From Heterodera schachtii (Eukaryota; Nematoda; Chromadorea; Rhabditida; Heteroderidae), in contig SIJG01000069.1 in NCBI GenBank assembly GCA_023374025.1, positions 10,814 through 74,813 of the forward strand: a stretch of DNA of 64,000 nt, given 5' to 3'. The notes under the pieces were generated by a model. The model had not been told where the DNA came from. It made no database searches and saw only the letters and a program-made list of their open reading frames with translations. This document shows positions 23,403 through 36,519 of this stretch, in pieces (the stretch's first letter is position 1; each line of letters begins with the position of its first letter). The translations under genes and the position numbers were made by a program.

Positions 23403-24569
23403 CTGGAAATGTAAAAAGTCTAATTTTATATAAATCAGAAAAGTTTTTATTCGCTTTACATGGTAATTTTTCTTTTTACATATAAAGCTATAATTTAATA
23501 AAAAGTGAAAAAAAAAGAACCAAATTGCTTAAATTATTTTTGTTTATTGGACGACTTCCAAAATAAAAAACCATCAACAACAACAAAAATTTTGAAATTA
23601 GTTTGCATTTACCATTTGAATATTTATTATTTATTATTATTGTTATTAAACTTCTTTTTTACATTGTCCAACTCGTATCTTTGGCGGGGCCCCATTTGTG
23701 ATAATTTTATCAAACACTTCCATAGGTTCGGCACCTCGAAATATATTTGCAGGCATATTTTTAAAGCGTAATATAATTATTCATCTAATTATTTTAGTGT
23801 TAAATAATTAAAATTAATTTCGAATTAAGTATAGGCCTTTAGGTTATTTAGTCGATTTGTTTGTTGAATAAATGAATGTGGAATATAAATAATTGTAAGG
23901 CCAAATCAATTCAAGGAATGAATCTTTGGACAACGAGATGAGAAAATGTGATAAATGCAACAAAGCAAAGTGAATGCATAAATAAATGAATAATAAACAA
24001 ATAAATAATAAATAATGAAATAACAGAAAAAAAAACATTCGGAAATAATATAATTATCATAAGTTAAATATAAATGGGTCAAATAAACTACTCAAATGAT
24101 CAACAGGCTTAAAATATTTGGTGTTAGTGTAAATATTTCGGTATATATTTTTTTTAGCAATTTTTGGCAAATACCTCATATAAAATTCTATATATACACG
24201 AAAAATAGACATCTTAAGGATCGATTTAATTTTTTAAAAGTATGCCTTCTAAAAATGGAAATATTTTATTTATTGACCAGATTTTTTGAGTATAAAATGG
24301 TTAAAAGTTTAAATTTTTCACCCTTAACTTAATTATTATGGATTATCTTCTTGTGATTTATGTAATATTTGAGTTTCTATGCAAGTATTTATATTTAAAA
24401 ATTCATGACATACAGGGTTAAATGTAAATTTTGACTAAAAATTCAGATTTTCTAAAAAATTAAAACTTGGACATTTTTTGCTTTGCTTTTCAAAGCATTT
24501 TTGGGCGAAATTAAAAAAAAGGTCAAATAAAAACTGCTTGCTATAAGCTTCAATCAAAATACACTTTTT
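23403..24569. other. No gene seen
   Basis: AT-rich upstream region of the minus-strand double-SPRY gene. Short open frames here contain no recognisable domain. Confidence 0.4.
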
Positions 24570-24584
24570 AATTCATTTAACAGA

Positions 24585-24680
24585 CCGGCACCGGGACATG
24601 AGCTTTTCAAATTCCGGGAATCGGGAATCGGGACCTCGGAGGACCAGAAATTCCCGGTCCGGTCCCGTATTCTCCAACAT
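24585..24680. repeat. Decayed cccggtccgg word element
   Basis: gaattccgggaatcggg-like and aaattcccggtccggtcccg text resembles the interior of the 2314-2442 MITE. Ends are not preserved. Confidence 0.4.
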
Positions 24681-25146
24681 TTGTTTCGTCATCATTTTTG
24701 TTGTTGTTGTCTATTTGTTTTTCTGTGCTGCTGTGGACCAAAAGCAACAAAAATAAAGCCAATTAATTCTCTTTTTCTTCCTTTTCGCTTTTTTTCTCTC
24801 TCTTTTTCCTTTTTGCTTTTTTAAAATTATTTTTGCCCATCCAAATTAAGTGAGCAAAATTGTCTCATATTTTACAAATTTATATTTTTGCACTTTTTTT
24901 CTGTGACTTTGTGGAAAATTCTCTTCCATTTTCCTATAAATATTTTCAAATTAAATTGACAAATTTTCCACTTCATTTCTGTTCATAAATTTGTACAACA
25001 ATTTTGTTCGTGTGATGTGTTTTGATGGTGCGCAATTGAATGAATTGTTTCCATTTTCGTTTTTAATTATATTTTAATTTACCATTAAACAACATTTTTT
25101 TGCAGTTTTGGCATAGTTTTTGCGCCTAAATTCATTTTTCACAAAT

Positions 25147-25200
25147 TTGTCTAAGAATGATCAGCGTTTTTGACCATTCATCAAATAAATTGAGCATCGT
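25147..25200 (-). promoter_or_regulatory. Copy of the SPRY upstream block on the minus strand
   Basis: In reverse complement this holds caatttatttgatgaatgg then tcaaaaacgctgatcatt, similar to the aaataaatga...aaaaacgctgat block upstream of the plus-strand units at about 6195 and 8325. It lies 1.7 kb upstream of the identified part of the double-SPRY gene and may mark its lost 5' end. Confidence 0.35.
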
Positions 25201-25766
25201 TTCGCCCTGATGCTTTTTTTGATCCGGGTAGGATTCTTTGTTTAGACAACAAATGTTGATCAATAATAAATAGCCACGGAAAATTGTTGGAGCCTCACTC
25301 GTGATCATTTATAATTTGTGACAACCAATCGGTCAATCATTCAATGTTGTGTGTATTAATTTTAATTATTGCCTAATTTTTCTCAATAAAAATTTGCATT
25401 TTCTTTTAACTTTTCCTTTCTCTCACAAAATGCGTACTATATGTACAGTAGTAAGAAATGTGTAATTTGTAACAAAAAAGCCAAATGCATTCATTCATTG
25501 GTTGTAACAAAGATCAAAAATCGAGTTGAAAATTGTTCTTTTTCTATTTTTATATGCACATTTATTTAAATGTGGCCCCAAAATGGACTTTCAAAAAAGT
25601 CATTGTAATTGGCTTGAATTGTTTTTTTTTTCTCCTTTTAATTGTCCATTTTCGGTTGCCATTGTTTTTGTCATTAAGTTCGTTTTCTCCATTTTTTTTT
25701 ATTTGCTTATTTTTCTCGCCGGTTAATTAGTGTGTAATTAATTGATTAAAGCAACATTTGTTGTTA
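25201..25766. other. No gene seen
   Basis: AT- and T-rich sequence; overlapping short hydrophobic open frames at 25526-25730 are low-complexity artefacts. Confidence 0.4.
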
Positions 25767-25774
25767 AACTATTG

Positions 25775-26014
25775 GGTACTTTTCCGTTTTGGGGCCAAAG
25801 TTTGAATTTTTTTAAATCAACTGCGGGCGTGTAGAATTGCTAAAGCTACGCCCCAATCGGAGGCATAAATGCCACAATTTGAGCTAAGATCTCTTCGAAT
25901 GGGTCTGCGCCACGGGTTTTCACTATGCTATGGAAATGAAGATTATTACAATTCAACTCGCCAGCTGTTGATTTAAAAAAAAATGAAACTTTGGCCCCAA
26001 AACGGAAAAGTACC
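25775..26014. mobile_element. 240-bp MITE, 8-bp duplication
   Basis: Exact aactattg on both sides (25767-25774 and 26015-26022). Inverted ends GGTACTTTTCCGTTTTGGGG extend about 45 bp (ending atcaac / gttgat). Interior is GC-richer and non-coding. The duplication length fits hAT, but the GGTAC terminus differs from the other families here. Confidence 0.88.
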
Positions 26015-26022
26015 AACTATTG

Positions 26023-28239
26023 TTGTTTTTTCCTAACTTGTCAAACTCAATTTTTGCCCAGCAGTCAGTTCCTTCTTAATTTCTGTTCTTTTTCATTCAT
26101 CCGCCAATTTGTACTCATTAATTAATGTCCATTAGATACTTCTTCCTCTGATAATGATAATCATTAAAATGGTACTCTTTTTAAAAGTTTTTTATTTTTC
26201 TCAAAATTTCGTTTGGAAATTCGATTTATTTATTTATTTTTAAATTTAATTCCCAGTTTTTTGTTAATTTTTAATAACCGGCAAATTTTTTGGATCATTG
26301 TCAACAAAATCCACATTTTTTGTATAATTCTAATGCTTTTTTTCTAAGTTAATAGAGCTTGTCAAGAGCATTCAAATGATACCGACAAAGAAAAAAGTTA
26401 TAACCAAAAACATGCTGGGGCCATACGTGATGCCACAACTGACGGGTTCAGAATTTCTAACTTAAAAATGAAAAAAGTTTTTTCGGAAACTTTGGAAATT
26501 TTCAAGAAAGTATTCACAAATTAAAATAGTAGAAAATCAGCAATTTTTGCTTTATAAAATTTTTTTCGAAAAAATTAAAAATTCCATTTATCCACCCGGA
26601 AGATAAATGAAATCTGGGGGATTATTTTTCAACCTCCTCAGAAAGGAAAGGTAGGATAATTGGAGACGGGGATTAATGGAGACTTGGCGATAAATTAGAG
26701 AAAACAATACGGTATTCGGATTGTTAGATACTGGCATAAAAAGACCAATTTTGTGGAATTTAGGCGGCAGCTAAAAGATACTTTCGAGACTGGCGGCACA
26801 TAATGGTTTTTGACCAAGTAATGGAGAGGAGTCTGCGGTCAAATTTAATCAATCTATGTAATTTTTTGTTTTAGGTACAGCTCAATTTTGTCTGAATAAG
26901 ACCAAATATCGTTGTTTATGCGGCTGTGAAATCTTATGAATCTGACACCCATTTCGAATGATTGTTAAAATTCAAAAAAAAATCAATATTGTTTACATGT
27001 ATTTAAGCGAGTTAGAACTAAAATGCGAAATCAATTTTAGAGTTTTTGTTCAAGTCACAGTCTGGGCTTCGGAAATGTTCGAATGGATGCAGAATTCATG
27101 AGACCCCCCGTACGGAATCCCGTACAAAACCGGTCTCTAAAGAAGCATTGAATATAAAATTTATTAATTAGAATTTTTTGATGAGTAAAAAGCAGGTGAG
27201 CGTGGGTAAATTATTTGTGCGCGAATTCGAATCAGTTGAGGAACTCACGGCAACTGACCGAACCGCACAAGCATCGAGTTTTCTTTTCTTCTTTCGGCAA
27301 TTGGTAATCATACTAAAAAATGGAAAATGAAAAATGTAATTTTAATAAAATTCAATGCCTAATCTAAGCTGATAAGAAACGAGAAATGCATAAAATAAGG
27401 GCAATAATCCTTTGTGTTCCTGACAAAATTCATTCACTGCCTCCCTCCCCCCTCCTCCTGTTAATTAAATGATTGCGAAAAGACCGACTCATCGCAGTGA
27501 TGCAGTTTTCCTACAACCACAATTCCAACAAACTCACCGAAATTTTTTTAGATCTTTTAAATTTACAAATTAAATGGAAGTTTTTCTAGTAAAAATTAAA
27601 AAAACCATATTTTGAATTTTAAAATTGTAAGAAAAATTTGAGATGGAGTGGTAGGGTGCCTTACTTAGCTTGCCCCGCCCACTCACGTCATTCCACCACC
27701 CCGAAAATCTTTTTATAATAATTAAAAAATTTATTTAATTTAATTTCCAGTGTTTTTGGAAAATCAGCATTCTAAATTGAAAAATCCAACAACCAAACCG
27801 ACGCATAACAAAGCAAGAAAATTGGCCGCTGACCCCCAACCCCCCCAGCAGACCCCTTCGCAAAAATTTCGGTTGACCCCCCCCCCCCCTTTTTTTCATG
27901 TATGTGCCCCTCCCACGCGTCCTTTTCTCTTTCGAAATTTTTTTAAATCAAAAAATATATAATTTTCACAAGAAAATTTCAAAATTTTTGAAAATTTTCA
28001 ACAACTTTTTGTGAATTTTTTTTTGAAAAAACAGTAATTAATTATAAAGGTTTTAAAAGATCGTCAAAAAAATTTTCAAAATTTCTTTTCTTGAACTTTT
28101 CTTGTAAAGATGTTCTACAATTTTTGTTGAAAATTAAAAAAGAATTTTTTTTGGGGGGGGGGGGGGAGAAGACGCGTGTGGGAGAACGACGGGAGGAAAA
28201 CGACCAACTCTGTATCAACACCGCCAATTTTTAAAAATA
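26023..28239. other. No gene supported; one single-ended MITE relic
   Basis: At about 26345-26455 there is one end of the CAGTTGGGCC family (aaaacatgctggggcc ... acaactgacgggttc) without its partner. The frame starting near 27750 follows a ttccag site and is proline-rich, but crosses long C runs and is not convincing. The rest is AT-rich spacer. Confidence 0.4.
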
Positions 28240-28400
28240 CATAGCAAATTGATGATGGTTGTGAGGCGGAAGCAGAGGAAGACATGGGCACATTTTGCGC
28301 CAGTGTGTCACATGGAAAATGGGGGGTCGCCTCGTGCAGTTCAAAGAGTTGGCCTTCCTGGAATTGTAATTCCATATGAATAGAAGCCCACAAATAAAAT
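28240..28400 (+). pseudogene. Partial copy of the first exon of the 17395-19084 gene
   Basis: Reverse complement of the exon at about 18245-18380 plus the piece after its transposon, here contiguous: gatgatggttgtgaggcgga, then aagacatgggcacattttgc and on to gttggccttcc. It differs by a 3-base deletion (one glutamate codon) and point changes. It lacks the 607-bp transposon, so it is the empty-site version. Confidence 0.75.
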
Positions 28401-28821
28401 TAAATGTTGGCCGAAAAGTAATGAAAAATACATCCCCAAATGCTAAAAAAACTCTTCGGGTGCCTTCCCGATTTTTTTTCTGGTTAAGAGTCTAATGCAC
28501 TTTAAATTTTTTCACAAATTTTACAAAAATTACTAAAATTTTTCAAAAAATCTATTCCTTGATATTTCTTAGGTAAAATTTCTGAAGAACATCACCGTCG
28601 GTGGACAAATCATTTGTTAAGTGTTAGTATAAACAAAAATAGAAAAGAAAAATTATAAAGATAAAGCCATGAAAACATGGTCCCAAGGGTTTCGTTTCCA
28701 TATTTAAACTCACTTCTCTGGTGATTCTAATCGCACTTCACTATTTCTGATTTGAATTTTTTTTGGTTCTCATTTTATTATATATTTATTTAGAATTGAT
28801 AACTTTTAATTGCTAAAGAAA

Positions 28822-31242
28822 ATGCCTAAACGAACCAACGATGCAAAATCACGCACTCAAAGACGACAGCGGGGGCATGAGGTGGCCACGTCCAGACACG
28901 TGAGCTTTTTATTTAATTGACACTAATTATTTTTAAATAACTTGAAAATCTAATCAAGAGACAAAAGAATATTCTTCGATAATAATTTTTTAAAATAAAT
29001 TATTTGTGCAATTTATTTAAAAAAATATATTTTTATTAAGTAAATTTTTTTTCAAAAAAGATTCATTTTTACAGGAACTAAGCAACGAATTTGATGGAGG
29101 ATTGGAATTGCTCAACAACCTGGATGATTCGGGCGAAGAAAGCGACGAAGAATTGGCTAATGAGCAAACGTCAATTCTTAACGAAATTGAAGAAGGCGAC
29201 GGAATTTTGGGATTTGCTGTAGAGATGCTGACTTACACAAGGAAGAAGAAGCAGCAAATCGTCACATATTACGAACAAAACAAAACATCGGTAATTTATT
29301 TTTGAAATTACGAAAGTTTGTATTATAATGGGCGAGAAATGGGTTAACAGATTATGAACCATTAATTTGGCAAAGATTTTAAATAACTTACGTAAAAGAT
29401 AAATTTTATTTTGACCTTTCAAGTTGAGAAATACAATTTTGGGATTTTGCGCAACAAAAGGGGAGAAAAACAAAGAAAATAATTGTCAAAATTTTTTTTA
29501 ATAATAAGAATGATTGATTGAACAAATTCGGGAAATGGTAATAGCAATAAAAATGTCAATATTAAGGTCTACAAGAATTTCTCGGACCCAAAAGGACCTG
29601 CGTTTATAATAAACAATGTTATTTTTTAACAAACGTCCAAGAAGCGGCACAAATGTGGACTGCCAAGCGATGAAAGAGCTTCTTGATCAACTGGGCTATT
29701 CCGTTTTTGTGAAGCATGACCTAACTGGAGAAGTGAGTATATTATTTTAATTATCATTCAAAAACCAAATATATTAATTAACCCTATTTTTAAATATTAG
29801 TTTTAAATTATTATGGATGGCAATTTTATTTTTGACAGGGTCAAACCTTAATTAAATGATGCGAAAAGATCGACTCATCGTTTTGCTAGCGAAATGATAA
29901 GAAAATAAGAATTTTTAGAGCAGTTTGTTTCCATTTCGGCACATATTTTGGCCTTTTTTGTACCTGTTAGCACATATTTTTAGGGTTTTTTGGCAATATA
30001 CATGTACATGTTTGGTGTTTTTTATTACATATAAATCCGTTCCCTGCTGATGAAATTTAGTTACATTAACCTTTTTTCAGTACCAAAAATTAGTTGGTAA
30101 GAAATTGGCTTTTGAATTTGCCTTTTGTTGAAATTGGGTTCAGGGTTCGAACTAGGTTTTTCAGTTAAATAGTAAGAATTTTTGATAATAATAAATCCAT
30201 CGAAGCCTTACTATTTAATTAAATGATTTAAATGAATAGACTTATTAACTTAGTTAAAATTAGGATATTTTCACAATTGAACTTTGTTTCTAGCCCGCGA
30301 AGACAAAGACACCACCTCATGCTCCAAATCGCGTTCTCGAACGAAGAAATGAAAGACGGATTCTCCTGCCCGGCCAACCAGAATTGAATTTATGCCAAGA
30401 ATGTAAATTAATTAATAAACAAATATTATTAAATATGAAGGCCCAAAATTTAAAAACGTGCAAAAATAAATACTTAAAATTTCATATGACTATGTTTATT
30501 TTCTTAAAATTAACAACTTGTATATTTACATTTCGCACAATTTTTACAATCCACTAAAAAGTATAAAACTTAGATAGAAAAAACTTTTTCGTTCTCTTTA
30601 TTTGTAAAAGAATTCATCAAAAAACATAAAAAATTTCGATTTATGGTAATCCCATTTTTGTAGCTCAACTCAAGTGCACTTTATGCAAATATTTTATGAA
30701 TTGAACTCATTTATAGTCCAAAAATTTAATCATACCTGGTTTTATACAATATATTGTTCATATTCTGAGAAAACTTATATTTTTTTATCATTCGAAAACA
30801 CAAAGCATAAAGAAGCTAAATATATAAAATCTTAGGCTTAGGCAACTCTAAAAAATTTATGTGATTAATTAAGCAATTGTTCATTATCTATGTATATGTT
30901 GGGTTTTCTTGTTTTTCGTGTATTACATTTATTCAGACTTTATTTATTCGAATGAACCAAAATAATGTTTATTCGATCATGAACGTTAATATAAAAACCA
31001 GGCATCGTTAAATTATTAGATTCATAAATAAAGTGCACATAATCTGAAAATGCATTCGTTAGAGGTTTCATTTGGAGTTGTTTAAATAAATACTATACTT
31101 TCTCAAATTCGGACCAAACTCTATTTCACAAATCTAACTTTTCAGCGACCTTCCAACTAGTTCCAATATTTTTGTTGGATACTCATCATTCGCCAACTAC
31201 AAAAGCTGGCATGATGGAAGTCGCGGCAGTCGATTTAATTGA
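28822..31242 (+). pseudogene. Caspase-like gene (CED-3 type), catalytic exon missing
   Basis: Exon 1 (28822-28899): MPKRTNDAKSRTQRRQRGHE. Exon 2 (29075-29290): acidic DDSGEESDEELANEQTSILN, then YTRKKKQQIVTYYEQ. Exon 3 (29567-29732) is caspase p20 text: VYKNFSDPKGPAFIINNVIF, a one-base excess in a T run causing TAA, then NKRPRSGTNVDCQAMKELLD and LGYSVFVKHDLTGE. Exon at 31146-31242 is p10-like: DLPTSSNIFVGYSSFANYKS, WHDGSRGSRFN-stop, matching the caspase pattern of YS..P.Y.SW....GS.F. I found no exon for the SHG and QACRG active-site motifs between them, although about 1.4 kb separates the two parts; a short exon-like piece at 30293-30405 is unassigned. Caspases are apoptotic cysteine proteases. 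The frameshift and missing catalytic part indicate a pseudogene. Confidence 0.75.
29920..30055. repeat. gcacatatttt word patch
   Basis: cggcacatattttggcc, agcacatatttttaggg and a right end ...ccgttccctg look like part of another word-type hAT-like element (CAGGGAACGG reading inward). The left terminus is not clear. It lies within an intron of the caspase pseudogene. Confidence 0.4.
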
Positions 31243-32332
31243 GATTTGATGCTTTTGTTTCCTATGTTACAGTTTTATTTGTTAACTTTATGGTAATTCA
31301 ATTAATTGTTAAAATTGTTAATAAAAAATTATTTATTTTTGTTTTATTTTTTTGTCATTTTTTGATTTGCATTTGAATATGCCTATTTCATATTTACCTC
31401 CCACATGATTTCGGAAAGAATTTTTTAAGGTTTTATTAAATATCGCAAAAAAATTCAATATTTCACAATTTTTACGTACATATTTTGAAAATATAGAAAT
31501 TATTTGTGAAAAATTAAAAAATTTTTGATAAATACCCCCCCCCCCAAAAAAATATTAAAAAAAGAGATATCAAAAATTAATTTTTAAAATACTAAAGGGT
31601 GATTCTAAGCCTATTTAGATTATTTTTATGGTATTTTATGCCTATTGTTTACTTATTCACTTACTGTCCGCCGCTTTGACTTAATCTTATTATTGTTTTA
31701 TACGTGGACTTATCTTTTTGTTTCCTCATCATTTTACGTGGCAAGCAATTCTTTTGAACATACTGTAGTTTTTCTCAAAACAGTAGCCTCCCATTTCATT
31801 AAGCATCTACACAGTTTGAACGCATCGCCATAATAGTACAAGGACAGTACACGAATTACTGTCACATGCTTTGGAATTTCAAATCCAAGTTTGTTTTTAT
31901 GCGTTGGTCATTGCTGCAATCAATGCCAAATGGTACACTGACTTTACGACATGTCATGTCACCCAATCGGACTCATTTTTTATTAGCCAATCCAATTCTT
32001 TTGGCATTATATCCCGTTTTAGAGGAGTAATTTAAATGGGAAAATAAAGGATTTTTTTCTGTCATGGTTTTGATTTCGAGAAAGAAGACCAAAAAACAAT
32101 TAAATTCCATTTCCGCTCTTTTGTTGGCACTTCGTACGTTTTTGCGCAAAGAATCGGCAAGATTTGGCCCGGATTCTTGAAAAGAAATGTGGCAGTAAAC
32201 AGTAGCATCTAATCAAACTGTAATAAATTTACCCTTCAAATGAGTCATTTTGGAATTTTTGTTGTTAGTTGACTCTACACCAAAGCAAAAATTTAATTGT
32301 AAAGCATAAAAAGATAAAAAAGAACAGATTGA
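31243..32332. other. No gene seen
   Basis: AT-rich spacer with a C10 run near 31538. The frame at 31645-31833 has no recognisable motif. Confidence 0.4.
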
Positions 32333-33923
32333 TCAGATTTCATGAATATTATTGCTCAGAGTTGCCAAATCGAATTTGAAATTGGGCCCAAAATTCGCCG
32401 CAATTTTGTCATCAGAATGACCCAAAGTAAGGAATGGATAAAAAGAATCATCAGCGAAAGATGGATCAACGAGGAGATCAAAGAAATCTATAAAGAAAGT
32501 TAAATGCTTTTGGTAATTCAAATAAAAATTAATTATCATAAAAAAATCAATTAAAATGATTATTTTAAAAATTGTTCATTATTATTTTTTTGCCAACCCA
32601 AACGAAGTCCATTTTTCGTGAAAAAGAGCTGTCGAGTGGCCAAATTGATGCCCATTCCTACAGTATCACCAACACCGTAGGAATATTCGTAATTTGTTCC
32701 TTTTTCTTTTCCGTTGCCCCAAATTTCACCATCACTTTCATATACATAAATGCCCTTTTCATATAGAATTATTCCATCCAATTTTGTCTTCTGTTTGACG
32801 GCGAATCCAAAGCTAATGAACCAACTGCAAATGAAAAATTATTAAAAAAGGAATAACAATCAATAATTATAAAATATACAATTAATAATTATTTGATTAG
32901 TAATCCGATAAATTGGATTGAAAAAAAATAAATTACTAATTTTGATTTTTGACTAAAATTTCGTAGTAAAAAATGTTAGATGAATCCTTGTTGAGCAAAA
33001 TCGAATATTTAGCGAAGACAGAGCGCCATGAGCCTTTTTAGAAGAAATAGAATTTTATTTATATAATTAAAAAAATACCATAAGAATTTTTCTTATAATT
33101 GACAACCAGACTTTTGTTGCCAATGATTTCGAGATTCTCGTGACAAGAATTGGCATCCCAATAATTTTGTAGGAAATTTGAAGTTGCCTTATGTTTTAAA
33201 TTAAATAATTTATAATTATTCTGTTCTCTCTTTTTCACCTGCTGCTGAGCTTTTGCGGGGTCGAATTTGAATTGTGGTCCAAAATTTGTCTCAATCAAAT
33301 CGCCAGAATCACTCAAAGAAATAAATGGAAACAATGGAAAACCAAAAGGAGGCGAAAGGAATAAATTGGAAGTATCTAAAAAATAATTCAAATAAAAATA
33401 ATTAATAATAAAATAAATAACTCAAAGGTTGGCCATTCTTTGTGAAAATAATCCGCCGAGTGGCCAAATTAATGCCACAACCGACAATATCGCCACTAGA
33501 AAAGTTCGCATTTCCAATGTTGCTTGGTCCATTGGCCCAAAATTGGCCATCGCTTTGATATGCACAAGTGTCCGAATTTTGGCCGACATTTTCGTCCAAT
33601 GGCATCGCTTTGGTGGCAAGTCCAATTGAGCAAAGACTGAAATTGAAAATAATTAAACGACTTCCTAATGGTAGTGCTGCTACCTTTTGCAACTTTTAAT
33701 TTTGATTTCAAAGTAAAAAATGCCGGATTCGTTGAACTAAATTGAATGTTTAGCGAAGACAGAACGACGACCTTAATGTTATTTTTTTTATAAAATATAT
33801 ATTAGCATTAAAAATTAATAAATAATTCATCCATTACTGTATGTCTATAACTCAGCCTACAATGGAACCTCACCAACTGTAACTCCACGTACTTTAACTC
33901 GGAAAATTAACCTATTTTCTCCA

Positions 33924-34059
33924 GGTGCTAGGACGAAGTGACAAAAATATCAGTGTGGCGAAGTGACAAAAATATCAGTGTGGTCTAATTAATTATTACG
34001 AACACTGATTCTTTCTCATTTCGCCCACACTGATATTTTTGTCACTTCGGCTCACCACG
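33924..34059. mobile_element. Mutator-like MITE with atatcagtgtgg words
   Basis: Ends GGTGCTAGGACGAAGTGAC and, inward from the right, GTGGTGAGCCGAAGTGAC. Flanked by ttttctcca (33915-33923 and 34060-34068; about 10 bp with one mismatch). Inside, gaagtgacaaaaatatcag is repeated. The same terminal pattern with another inner word occurs at 39166-39900. The 9-10-bp duplication suggests a Mutator-type rather than hAT origin; class is inference. Confidence 0.75.
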
Positions 34060-35340
34060 TTTTCTCCATGCTCCCGTCCTTTCTTAGAAATGCTTTAAAT
34101 TCCGATTTTTGTGGATTTGTAACTCAAATTTTTCGTACCTTTCAGAAATTAATTCACTTACCGCTCCCATCGCCTTTGTAATAGACTTTTAAAGATTCCG
34201 TGCCAAAGACTTCGAGATCATTGTGACTGGCATTGGCATCCCAACAGTTTTGTTTTGGGTACGAAAACTTCTAAAATAATTTTCATGTTTTATAAATCTA
34301 TTCGTTATCTTTCACCTCAACAATATTCTTGCGAATGTCCGGGTGCACAGCTTTTAAAAGCTCTAAAAATTAAATTAAAATATTAAAAATTTATAAATTA
34401 AATTTTCATTTTACCGTTTCCAAATCGGTCTTTCAAAACGCCAATAAAAATTTCTTCATTCTTTTTATGTTCCTCCAATGCGATGATTTTTGTTTCAATG
34501 ACTTTGATCATGTCTTTAACGGAGGAGTCCATTTTGGTATAAAATTCAATCTTTTGGCCATCTAAACAATTTTCAAAAGAAAATTTTTAATTAAATTAAT
34601 TTCTTAGCTCATATAAAAATATCCTCTACAAAAATAACTATTTAATAAGTGATAATTTATTCTTCGCTTAAAATTCACTCGCCTTTGGTCGTATTTTCTT
34701 CGTGCTGCTGATGTTTTTGTTGCTTTTGTATTTCACTGATTTTTTCCAAAATTTGTGATAAGTGATCCGATTGATACGCAGTAGCTTAAAAATCGGAATA
34801 ATTTTTAAAATAAATTATTTTTATAGAAATAAATTTTTTTTCGTTTTAATTTCTCCTCGCCTTTTGTCTGTTCCTTTTGCTGCTTTTCCAATTCACTAAT
34901 CTTTTCCAAAAGTTCCTTCTGATCATTTTGAAATTGTGAGAGCTTTTCCTCGCCTGCTTAAAGGATAAGGCAATTATTTATTTGAAATTGATGATAATTA
35001 ATATTTAATCCTTTTTAAGAATTTTAATACAGAATAAAAGATGGATTTAATGAATGAATTAATGTTACGACGCGTTACCACAATTATCTGATCATAAAAT
35101 AAATTTTACATTATTATTTTTTCATTTTTACCGTTTCCAAATCGGTCTTTCAAAACGCCAATAAAAATTTCTTATTTCTTTTGCTGTTCCACCAATTCGT
35201 TGAGTTTTGTTTCAATGGCTTTGATCATGTCTTTAATGGAGGAGTCCATTTTGGTACAAAATTCAGTCTGTTGACCACCTAATATTATCAAACGAAAATT
35301 AATTAATTTAAATTATTTAATCCAAATTTATAGTCCGAGA

Positions 35341-36519
35341 CAGGGATGGTACAGAATTCCGATTTCCGACATTTTTGTCGGAATTCCGACTACCGAAAAT
35401 TTTGATAAAAAGTCGGAAATTTTTTTTGAATTTTTTTTCAAAAAATTAACAATTTTTTATAATTTTTGTTAATAAATTGCACTGAAATTTTCAAAAATTT
35501 ACCGGCGGTTTTCCCCGGCGGCGTCTATCAGCAGCGCCGGATCTCCCCCGCCATGTTTTCAAAAATTTTGAAAAACACGCCGCAAAAAAAAAGTAAAATT
35601 TTTGATGAAAATCATTGAATAATTTTTTAAGGCAAATATGTATTTAAATAGATCAAAAAATTTTTGAATCACCTTTTACTTGGTCAAGAATTAAAAATTT
35701 AGCCTATTATAATATTTAAAATTTTTTATTATATTTTATATTTTTTGAAAAATTTCCGATTTCTGATTTGAAAAATTTTTGGGCCTCGGAATTCCGATTT
35801 CCGAAATTTTTGGACCCCCGGAATTCCGATTTCCGAAAATTTTTGGACCCCCGGAATTCCGATTTCCGAAAATTTTTGGACCCCCGGAATTCTGATTTCC
35901 GAAAATTTTTGGACCCCCGGAATTCCGATTTCCGAAAATTTTTGGACCCACGGAATTCCGATTTCCGAAATTTTTGGACCCCCGGAATTCCGATTTCCGA
36001 AAATTTTTGGACCCCCGGAATTCCGATTTCCGAAAATTTTTGGACCCCCGGAATTCCGATTTCCGAAAATTTTTGGACCCCCGGAATTCCGATTTCCGAA
36101 AATTTTTGGACCCACGGAATTCCGATTTCCGAAATTTTTGGACCCCCGGAATTCCGATTTCCGAAAATTTTTGGACCCCCGGAATTCCGATTTCCGAAAA
36201 TTTTTGGACCCACGGAATTCCGATTTCCGAAATTTTTGGACCCCCGGAATTCCGATTTCCGAAAATTTTTGGACCCCCGGAATTCCGATTTCCGAAAATT
36301 TTTGGACCCCCGGAATTCCGATTTCCGAAAATTTTTGGACCCCCGGAATTCCGATTTCCGAAAATTTTTGGACCCCCGGAATTCCGATTTCCGAAAATTT
36401 TTGGACCCACGGAATTCCGATTTCCGAAAATTTTTGGACCCCCGGAATTCCGATTTCCGAAAATTTTTGGACCCCCGGAATTCCGATTTCCGAAAATTTT
36501 TGGACCCACGGAATGCCAT
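35341..36519. mobile_element. hAT-like element with attccgatttccg words and GC core
   Basis: The left end CAGGGATGGTACAGAATTCC starts right after tccgaga; the right end ...cggaatgccatc is followed by tccgaga (about 36519-36525), so a duplication is present but the last bases of the right terminus seem lost. The GC core (cggcggcgtctatcagcag) is at about 35517. Most of the element is the tandem array 35790-36515. It sits in an intron region of the double-SPRY gene. Confidence 0.8.
35790..36515. repeat. 33-bp tandem array, about 22 units
   Basis: Unit cccccggaattccgatttcc plus gaaaatttttgga, 33 bp, so divisible by three and open in several frames on both strands; the resulting 190-284 codon frames are not genes. 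Variants (acccacgg; a 32-bp unit with one A fewer) recur together at about 35948, 36112 and 36210, showing that multi-unit blocks were copied. Each unit has a gaattcc site. Confidence 0.95.

Noticed and set aside
23505..24332. Several hydrophobic or lysine-rich short frames
   Set aside because: AT-driven composition, no splice context, no recognisable domain.
27750..27962. Proline-rich frame after a ttccag site
   Set aside because: Depends on long C runs, no donor or partner exon, no motif.
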